From positions 3,782,002-3,846,001 of the forward strand of contig QCXZ01000138.1 in the NCBI GenBank assembly GCA_025024175.1: a DNA stretch of 64,000 bases. Direction: 5' to 3'. Within the stretch, counting starts at the first letter, position 1, and the number at the start of each line of letters is the position of its first letter. Below, in pieces: positions 56,040 through 64,000 of the stretch. The notes beneath the pieces are model-generated. The model made no database searches, was not told the DNA's origin, and worked only from the letters and a program-made list of their open reading frames with translations. This DNA is from Rhyzopertha dominica (taxonomy: Eukaryota; Arthropoda; Insecta; Coleoptera; Bostrichidae). The position numbers and the translations under genes are program-made.

Positions 56040-57400
56040 AATACTTTAGACTTTTAGAAAATTTTAAAATACCAGCTGATTCTTTCCTTGTTGCCTTTGA
56101 CGTGAACAATTTATTTCCATCGATTCCACCACAAGACTGTTTAAATATCTCAAATAACCTACTACTTAAAAATTCTAATTTATCATTATCACATATAAAT
56201 ATATTTAACAAAATTTGTATTAGATCAAAATTTTTTCTCTTTCAATAACAAATATTTTGTACAAAAGTCAGGTTTAGCTTAGTCCACTTATAGCAGAATT
56301 TTTCATGAACAGCTTAGAAAAAAATAATCAAAAATACTGTCTTCTCGCTTCACGCAATTTTTTGGTACCGTTTTGTAGATAATGTTTTATGTCTTTTCTC
56401 AGGAAATCAACAAAATCTAAATAATTCTATAAATTTTAGTCATGAAACAGAAGTTAATAATAAAATTTCACTTTTAGATTTGTTAATTTCGCGCAACCAA
56501 TCCTTTACTTATCTACCTTTTGAAATTTTTAAAAAACCTACTTGTACAGACAACATTATCCCTTATTCTTCTGTGCACCCTCATACCCATAAAATAGCCG
56601 TTTTTCATTCTCTTTTTCACAGACTTTTTAAAATCCCCATTCTTTAAATGCTTTCGAAAAAGAACTTGGTGTAATTCTCCAAATTGCTTATAATAACGGT
56701 TTTCCAAATTACTTAATGGAAAAATTGCACTATAAATACCTGACAAAATTTAAGTTTCTTTTAACAGCATCACATGTGATAAAAAAGTTAAAATTTGGTA
56801 CCCCCTGAGGTTTATTGGTCAAGTTTCGATTTACCTTTCTAAATTATTTGCATCTAATGACATAAATATTGCCTTTTCAACTGTAGGCAGTGTATGTTCC
56901 CGTTTTGTCCATATTAAAGATACAATTTCAGTTTTAAATCATTTATATTGGACAAACGAGAAGATCCTTTCTTATTAGGGCAAATGAGCATCTAAAACAA
57001 TTTAATAAGTATAAAGATACAGACATTGTAACTACAAATTCATCGTTACCGGATCATTTATTACCATTTAAACATACTTCCACTTTGGACAATTTAAAAA
57101 TCTTAAATTTTTGTAATAAATCATCAAAATTAAACTGTTTCTAAATTTTAGTGATATACGAAATTTTAAATTATCAAAATTGGACAATACTAAATAATTT
57201 TTGCAATTTCAGTTGTCCCATACAACCAATTTTTATGTTGCAGGTTTGAAAGTATTTTTCCATTTTTAGTCAAGACTGCGTGTTTAGATTTTTAGTTTCA
57301 TTTTATAATTTTAACAATGTCATAATTTTTTCTTCTAATTTGTAATATAGTACTGACGATGGCATATTAGCCGAAAGCGCTTGGTTGAGTTATTTAACAA
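56040..57400 (+). mobile_element. Penelope-like element, 5'-truncated, with endonuclease and 3' end
   Basis: Plus strand blocks in order: ADSFLVAFDVNNLFPSIPPQDC (reverse transcriptase, about 56080), SLLDLLISRNQSFTYLPFEIFKKPTCTDNI and HPHTHKIAVFHSLFHRLFKIP (about 56465-56645), then a GIY-YIG endonuclease piece IYIGQTRRSFLIRANEHLK (about 56945). An AT-rich 3' UTR ends in a hammerhead-like motif at 57346-57389. Stops and frameshifts in every block make it dead. Confidence 0.82.
57346..57389 (+). ncRNA. Hammerhead-like motif at a Penelope-like 3' end
   Basis: CTGACGA (57353-57359), stem II TGGC/GCC with loop ATATTA, GAAA (57373-57376) and the palindromic AGCGCT of stem III are present, as in 54681-54722. 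The flanks do not pair into a good stem I, so this copy is probably decayed. Confidence 0.45.
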
Positions 57401-57427
57401 GAAATAATCCACGTAGAGCAAAATGGA

Positions 57428-57890
57428 TCAGTTTTCAACGTTTAAAATCACTTTTGCTGTCCGCCACAGATCTGGAAAACAAGCGGTCGTAACAATCAGA
57501 TTAAATAAATAATACAACGGTTGCCCTGGGCAAGTGACACAGTCTTTGACGAAGAAAGCAGGTATATTGTCCGAGCCCATTGTGAATTTAGCTTTCAGTT
57601 TTTTGACAGCCTTAATGATGTGACTGGTGGTAATGTCAAAATTATGGAGCACGTTGACCGCATCACATGAGATTTCACCATCACCGGAGATATCTCTATC
57701 ACATGCTGGATCGCAGATTGAAGCACCAATAGACACTGAACTGAAGAGTTCAGCGAAGTTGTCCATAATTTCTTGTGCTCTTGTACTCTTAAAGGTCATA
57801 TTTCTTGGAACAGTGCTGGTGTTTTGCTTTAGATTAATTAACTCCAAAGTGCTCTTTCCGGTGTAACGCTTGCCATTAGTCTCTTTATCT
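57428..57890 (-). pseudogene. LINE reverse transcriptase fragment
   Basis: A 139-codon minus-strand frame: FAELFSSV, then ITTSHIIKAVKKLKAKFTMGSDNIPAFFVKDC and LYYLFNLIVTTACFPDLWRTAKVI, the region between endonuclease and reverse transcriptase finger blocks of jockey/R1-group LINEs. It breaks off at 57428 where the palm domain should begin. Confidence 0.78.
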
Positions 57891-57900
57891 GTTTATTCTT

Positions 57901-59090
57901 ATACCTTTACAGACTTCGTGAAATCAGTTGGACAGATTATCTCTTAGTGGTTACCCCTTGCTAGCAATAATAACTAATCAAGGGACTGTGCGCATAAGAT
58001 ATGTAGAAAATCTCCCCTGAAGAGATGGCCCTTCATCATTCATTCATAAAAGGCTTATTACCATTTCGAACGAATATAAGAATGTTCCCCCGACGATCGT
58101 TCTCCAATTCCGTCATCAAACACACACAAAAGAGCGCCCCATAACAGACCCTTCTTTTACTCGAATCCATGACAAATGAATACCAAACAAATGAAAGCGC
58201 TCCCCCTTCGGAAACGCAGTCAGGCGCAAAAACAAAAGCCTCCCGTTCAAGCGGCCAGGTAAAATAAGATCGGTGCTGTCAACTTGACGCGTTTGAGACA
58301 AAAAAGGGGGAGCAGGTCGAGACAGCAGGACACGGCCGGAGTACTTCTGGAGTGCTTTTGAAGCTTTGACAATGGAGCAGCACTTGCTTCCTCGCGGAGG
58401 GCGGGTGGAAGGTAATCCGCTCCGAATGGCAATCCGTTGGTTCTGCATGCTCGAATTTGCAGTCGAGTGTATCACGGATGGTTGGTACTGCAGATTTATG
58501 AAAGCGATACGAGCAATAATACGAGGCATGTCTGTGCACAGCGCGACTGCTGAGGATTCTTAAAAAGGGATTTCCGACTGACCTAGTTTCAGTTCCAACG
58601 TATTGCGCAGAATTAGACTTGTTTAAGTAAGGATGCTTGAAGGTTTAATGCTCTCAAAAATCCGATATACTAGACGAGATAGTCTCAGGTAATATCCCCC
58701 TAGTGCATCAATTTTTTTCGGATAAACGAGTTTCTATGTTATATGTTTAACAATTAAATAGCATGAGTGCTAGTTGATTTAAAAATCCTCGTCTTCGACT
58801 CGGATTTTTCAACTAGAGCGAATGCTTTTTGTTAACCAAATTGTTTATAAACGAGTTCCACAGTAAAAAAGATGCACGAGGGACATTTGGTAAGATTATT
58901 CCTGAGTTAGTACATAGAAACTATAAAATTTGAGTTTATAAGGTAACTTGTCAAGCCCATAGACAAGTATGGTCAAACTTGGACGATATTTATATGATTT
59001 TTTTTCCGGCAAAACTGCTGACAACTAATGTCAAAATAATGTTCCAGCAGTGTGTTGTTTGAATCTAATCGAAACAGTAAAAATAACCCT
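57901..59090. other. Gene-free stretch with a GC-raised patch
   Basis: 58040-58600 is clearly richer in GC and CpG than its surroundings, with no transposon ends seen. Several short open frames on both strands overlap there, which is expected from composition. It could be regulatory DNA or a non-coding exon; no firm call. Confidence 0.35.
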
Positions 59091-60055
59091 AACCACAATA
59101 TCAAAAATTACAATAATCTATAAACGTATTTCAGCAGCTAAGCTGCCATCTTCAGTAGAATAATAAGGCGACTTCTTGAAATCTGGCCGGATTAACCGGA
59201 TATTCTCCTCACTGAAATTTCAATGGAAGTGGAACCAAGTCAACAACACACAACTATTTATACTAACAGAGCTTCACGCTTGAATGAATCGCTTACCTAA
59301 TCAGTTCAAACAATGCGGATCTCGGAACTGGACCTAAATCAAAATTCATTAAGGCATCTTTATTACTTTCAATAAATATGATCTCGAACGCGTTGAGCTC
59401 CGTGTTGTTGGAAACCGATTTTAGCAGTTTTGGGTTATTTGATGTTATAGAGTGTGCTGTGTCTTTAATATGTTGAGCGACATTTGACTTATCGAACCTT
59501 TCAAACCTGAAATGAGCAATATGCTCTTTAAATCTAATTCCTATAGTGCGCCTAATCTGCCCGATATATTTAACGTTAAATGTGCTACATTTTATTTCAT
59601 AACTGCCTGACTTGTATTCTTCATCTACCTTATCTTTTGGGTTGCCTAATAGATTTTTTATAGTATTATTGGCGGTAAAAGCCATTTTTAAATGAAATGG
59701 TTTTAGAATGTTATGTAATCCTTTCGCAAGTCTAAAGTCAAAAGGAATTTTAATGAATTTATGCTCTAAGGTGGGTGGAAAAGACAATGTGGTGGCGTTT
59801 AAAACATGTTACTTATGTTGAATTTTCCTAAATAAGTTATTTACTATTTCGCTGGAATACCCATTATGAATAGCAACATTCTTAATATACTTAAATTCTT
59901 TTTTCAAATTTAGATTTTGATAAAGGAAAATTAACTAGTCTATGTTGGTGTATTTGTATTTGTATCTTTTCTGTATACGTCAAATCCTATTTCGTAGAAT
60001 ATCCAGCAAAGGAAGACGTCCTTTTTCTTCTTTTTCGACTGTAAAATTAATGTTT
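59091..60055 (-). mobile_element. Penelope-like element with GIY-YIG endonuclease
   Basis: Minus strand, in order: INFTVEKEEKGRLPLLDIL (reverse transcriptase, about 60055), EFKYIKNVAIHNGYSSEIVNNLF (about 59910), then an intact 164-codon frame (59787-59293) holding the endonuclease: GSYEIKCSTFNVKYIGQIRRTIGIRFKEH, where SYE..KYIG replaces GIY..YIG, and a downstream NVAQHIKDTAHSI segment. A 3' UTR follows, ending in a hammerhead-like motif. The 5' part is missing. The Gly-Ile to Gly-Ser change at the first motif may or may not matter for cutting. Confidence 0.85.
59112..59163 (-). ncRNA. Hammerhead-like ribozyme at a Penelope-like 3' end
   Basis: Minus strand: CTGAAGA (59155-59149), stem II GGCAGC/GCTGCT with a three-base loop, GAAA (59132-59129), then a near-palindromic TACGTTT stem III strand, and cleavage expected after 59121. 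TCTA before the core pairs with TAGA after the cleavage site; pairing then continues with one mismatch. It is the best candidate after 54681-54722. Confidence 0.55.
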
Positions 60056-61878
60056 GTGAATATACAGTGTGTCTACGAAAATTGGCAATATATGGGAAAC
60101 TTATTTATTTTTAATTTTTCCAGAAGAATGTCTTATTTATAAGAACACCACATCAGATCTCAAATGTAAAATGCAGCCATCCAACGATCTTTAAGTCGTA
60201 TGCGAGGAGATTATTTAAAATAAAGCTCATGTTTAAAGATATGATTAAAACTCCCGGGTAATTTTCAGCTTTATATATCTTTTTTGTTCGATGTACAGTT
60301 GTTGACTATTTTTCGGGTCTAGCTAGACCAATAATTCAAACTTAAATATGCAATTTAAATATTAACATTAAACAATGATAAGTAAAATAAAAGGTTCGCT
60401 ATATGTTAGGGATTTTTCAAATTTAATGACGGGTCTTTATTATTTTATTTTAATGACTGTTATTCTAGGACACACTTTTTTCCAAATCTAATTTAAAAGA
60501 AAACTAGTATTTTTTTGTAATGTTATAGACAACGAGCAGGGAGCATAGGGTCAAGTTTCTGTAAAGCAAATATAATTGAGAAGCTTACCCTTCTTCAGCC
60601 TAGACGTTTGTGATCCAACCTTGTTCGAAAGTTGAGTGGATAATGAACTTGTTATTGAGCCAATTAAGAAAAAATTAGATATAGATTAGTTCAAATACCT
60701 GTATAAAAATCTACCATCTACTGCAGTCACAAAAAGTGTTTTCTTTTTATTAAACTCGCTAGCTAGGGGAATTGAATTTGTGAAATTCAAAAATCGTTTT
60801 CTTATGCAGATCTAATATGTGCTTTATAAAAAAAAACTCCAACTCATATCAACAAAGACTCATTATCTTAGAATCATATATCTACACGAAAGAATTTGTA
60901 CAAGTTGGCGAAAGAGGGCACTGTTAATGGCAAAATAAATTTGAAACTACAAAAATGACACATCCTAAGGTTTTTCAGGTTGGTTTCAAAAAACAATTCA
61001 AAATTGGGGGTATTATAATTTTATTTCCCTACAAAATCTTCCTCAAACGTTCCAAATCATGTCCGCCTATGATTTCATCCATTTAATTAAAGTACTGTAT
61101 TTTATGGATATTTTTATAATCAATTTATAGCGCGCGATATTTTTACGTCAAATTTAAATTTAACGCATATACAGAGATGATAACCGGTTCAAAATTTAAT
61201 TTTGCTATTAAACATATCCCAAGCTTTATGCCGTTTAATTAGTCCGATGGGGCTTTGCAACATCCATCAATTTATTTAATTAACGTTCTCGTGAACGCAT
61301 TTGTGAAAAAATCAATGGATCGCACGTTCATGAAAGAACGAAAACAAAATGTGGGTTAAAGCACTGGATCTGTTTTCATTAACGTGTTGTCGCTTTTTAC
61401 AGTAACAATAAATACCCCTGCACCTACCAAGAAGACGATTTTATTTAAGACTTTCACTCTAGCAGAACATTGCGACCGTATTTGGAAGCTTTTTAAAAAC
61501 TTTGATGGTTGTAATGCGCTGAAAAAACCGAATATCTCTAAAAAAATATCTATATTATTTATATTAAAATACTTATCTAATAAGAGAGTTTTAATTACAT
61601 AATTTTAAGTCATTGACTTTCTTTGTGCCTTCAATAGTACAGTTCGATAGCTTTTGATTTTAATACGGTATTCATTACTCAGTATTTTCAATTTTCTGAT
61701 TCGTTGATTATATCACGAAATGTAAAGTCGGAGAAGGCTTTGGAAAAATTGACTGTGTGTCTCTAAAACAAAAGCGTTTATAATTATTTACTAGAAAACT
61801 GTTTTTATATTGAGGGAATGCCAAAGAAACTTAATTGGGTATTATCACTTTTTTGAAAATTACGTAAAATGAATCGAA

Positions 61879-61882
<4 letters not shown>
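60056..61882. other. Gene-free AT-rich stretch
   Basis: No host gene was recognised. The patch 61060-61370 has somewhat higher complexity with TTAATT cores and could be regulatory, but nothing firm supports this. Confidence 0.35.

Positions 61883-61942
<60 letters not shown>
61883..61942. repeat. (AT)30 microsatellite
   Basis: Uninterrupted AT dinucleotide run of about 60 bp, immediately left of the tyrosine recombinase fossil. Confidence 0.95.
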
Positions 61943-61944
<2 letters not shown>

Positions 61945-61984
61945 TACGCCATGTTAAACAAACAAAAAAAATATTTGTAGGTAG

Positions 61985-62525
61985 AGAATGTGTCGTGTTA
62001 TGTTACTACTAAGATTCGCTCGCAATCTTCTACGTCATCAACTGTCAGTAGTCGCAATTCTTCCGCGCGACAGGCTACGTGCAATGCTATTATTGTCACA
62101 ACCTTCATAAGAAGAAAGTTGTTATCAGGAGCATTATTAATGAATTTTTTCCATTGTCCATTGATAACACATTCGACTGTTATGCGACATAACCGTCATT
62201 TTGACGTTTAAGATATGCCAGCAATTTTTTATAAGCAGAAATGTCTATGAGTTCGTTTAACTGAATAGTGCTTCGTAGCATTCAATACACAGACCAGAGG
62301 TTGAAGATTTAAGAGTTTTCACCTGTAATAAATTTCATAAATGAAACAAACCTTTTCACGAAAGTACGCAATTAGAATGTTTTCATTTGGTCCTTGCACA
62401 TTTTTTATTTTTCCAGACACAAAACTGTTGGTAAACTTTCTCGTACTTTGCTTTAGACTCTGCTTCTGATACTAATTTCAAAATTTCCTCTTTAATTACA
62501 ATTGAGTGAATAAATTTGCAGGAAA
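61985..62525 (-). pseudogene. Tyrosine recombinase (Crypton-like) pseudogene
   Basis: Minus strand in order: SEAESKAKYEKVYQQFCVW (N-terminal SAM-like domain, about 62480-62420), NLWSVY*MLRSTIQ and ISAYKKLLAYLKRQNDGYV (about 62300-62190), then NGQWKKFINNAPDNNFLLMK and VVTIIALHVACRAEELRLLT (about 62165-62065), where the Arg of ACRAEEL is the first catalytic Arg of the recombinase fold. Two or more frameshifts and stops break it and the rest of the catalytic domain is absent. A shorter copy of the family is at 15412-15735. Confidence 0.75.
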
Positions 62526-63750
62526 GCTTCATCACATTTACTATTGTGATGTTTCGTTTCTATGTCGACAAGCCTACACAAACTTGACACAGATTACTTT
62601 GAGAACAGGAAAAACAATTTATTTTTAAAATTACCGTAAATTACGCGATGTACACGAAAAAATACGTGTTTCACGCGTAAGAAAAGTGGGTTTTCTTTAC
62701 TTGTAAAACAATCTACTATTATCTTGATATTATTGAGGTATCTATTTTGAAAGATAATTTAGAATCTTCACCACTAAAAGTGTAATGCATTAAACAAGTG
62801 CAGTTTACCAGAAAATTTCATAACATTAAAGCGCAGTAATAACGAATACGTTAACAAAAATCAATAAGGACCAGACAGGCTAAGAACGCCTTCATTAATA
62901 TTGCATGTCTTTCCGAGGCATCGGTCCATACCGCGTTTCCACCTCATTTATTTCAACGGCCTTAAAACCACCTACTTGCGCTCCCAGTATTTATTCTAAA
63001 TCCCCAGTTCGTTAGCTTCAAAGTAGCTCGTGATCGATATCCCAGAGTAAAAGTTGCAAAGTTCTGTGCAGCTGAGAAAATTTGCTTAGCGTGATGGAAA
63101 GTTTGTTTTGTACGGTGGAAGCTATCGGGAATTTATAAATCAACATTAATTGTATCGGCGATGGGAAATTCTTGGAGTGTTTTCCAAGAATGATCCATTA
63201 AATGTCTGCGGTATTTCGTCTTAGTAAATATTTCAAAACGGGGAAATTGTTATTTCGTTCGCACGTTGTTTTGCTCACGCAATATTGCCGTCGACAAAAT
63301 GAAAATGAACACTCGCATATTCAACTTGTGAACCAATTTCACTGACGTGTCCCGGCGTAGTTTTAGAACAATGCAATCTCTGGATGAACCGACACAAACC
63401 TGTCCAATTTCCTCCTGCACGACAACACGCCATGAGGAAATGAAGCCTAGGCGTATGTTTTGCATATTCAATCTGTGGACGCAGAATGCATACCGTGAAA
63501 GCATACATTAGAAAAAACCAGTCACTGTGGTTTAGTTATAGAAGGTAAATAAGATATGTCAACAATGTGGAAATTGTAGCAGATGCAAATGTGTTGCGTT
63601 TGTACTTGACTGCATAAAGACATCTCTAATTCTTATTATAAAGCTATCCTTCACTTCACTATTTGCGAAACTAGAGATTTGGGTGTGCATATTTTTTACT
63701 GCAATCCTATAATTAAAATAGAGTCTAACAACTTCTGGAAAAATTGGCTC
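62526..63750. other. Gene-free stretch
   Basis: No gene, RNA or element was recognised. Confidence 0.4.
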
Positions 63751-63764
63751 ATGCTGCACTAAAT

Positions 63765-64000
63765 TTGCAATTGAGGTACCGCAAAAAACAGTTCTGGATC
63801 CCTTTGTGGTTATAGTTTAAGTGAATGAGATAATAATAGTCATCCAATCAAGAGGAAAAGTGTACTCCAGGTCGCCTATAAAGCAAACACCCTGTTTCCT
63901 GAGGGCCTTCTAGTATTCCATACTGAAGAGAGTGCTAAAGAGAACGCTTATTTCATGACAACACGATATCATATCGGGGCGTTCTACAAATACAGCAATG
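63765..64000 (+). pseudogene. Possible LINE reverse transcriptase fragment
   Basis: A plus-strand frame reads EVPQKTVLDPFVVIV*VNE, a worn version of the GVPQGSVLGPFLFLIYVND block. Only this block is recognisable, with an internal stop, and the window ends shortly after. Confidence 0.4.

Noticed and set aside
58366..58563. 65-codon plus-strand frame in the GC-rich patch
   Set aside because: Overlapping frames on both strands are equally open, as expected from composition.

Overview
The window is nuclear DNA of an animal, almost certainly an insect; the order is not settled, though the transposon mix would suit a beetle. Support: genes split by GT-AG introns, AT-rich intergenic DNA, orthologues of LKB1, Artemis and TMEM47/VAB-9, and a dense, mostly decayed load of insect-type transposons (Penelope-like elements, LINEs, mariner/Tc1, hAT, a Crypton-like tyrosine recombinase family, Ty3/gypsy). 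No rRNA, tRNA, CRISPR or bacterial-type operon was seen.

Host genes. (1) 510-1558 (-): first two coding exons of the LKB1/STK11 kinase; the rest lies left of the window. (2) 6123-19990 (-): a complete six-exon gene for a protein of about 990 residues with 15 C2H2 zinc fingers; exon phases match at all five junctions and every intron carries transposon debris. (3) 20721-21908 (+): an intronless Artemis/DCLRE1C-like nuclease, head to head with the zinc finger gene across about 730 bp. (4) 25623-31278 (-): four exons of a TMEM47/VAB-9/PERP-like four-pass membrane protein, including a 63-bp exon at 27118-27180; its 5' exon was not found. Right of about 31.3 kb I see no host gene, only repeats and a few GC-raised islands that may be regulatory.

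Mobile DNA. The best preserved element is a Ty3/gypsy retrotransposon at 39931-45551 (-): near-identical 582/581-bp LTRs, a 4-bp target duplication, a tRNA-Lys type primer site, and overlapping gag and pol frames. At 52.8-55.2 kb an older LTR element's gag region is interrupted by a 1.59-kb hAT-type element with an 8-bp target duplication, and inside that sits a large foldback built from two inverted Penelope-like 3' ends. Penelope-like remnants lie at 8.5, 26.0, 56.0 and 59.1-60.1 kb. LINE remnants lie at 6.6, 10.9, 12.9, 18.1, 26.8, 37.1, 47.3, 57.4 and 63.8 kb. A mariner-like element (27925-29281) abuts a second terminal-inverted-repeat element (29284-30843).

Most interesting signal. Several Penelope-like ends carry hammerhead-ribozyme-like motifs. 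The one at 54681-54722 has the full core, a base-paired stem I and a palindromic stem III suited to dimer formation; 59112-59163 (-) is a second plausible one; 57346-57389, 33140-33225 (-) and 38597-38645 look decayed. Others: a foldback with perfect 57-bp arms in a LINE 3' region, two fossils of a tyrosine recombinase family, and two fossils of an unnamed repetitive insect protein family.
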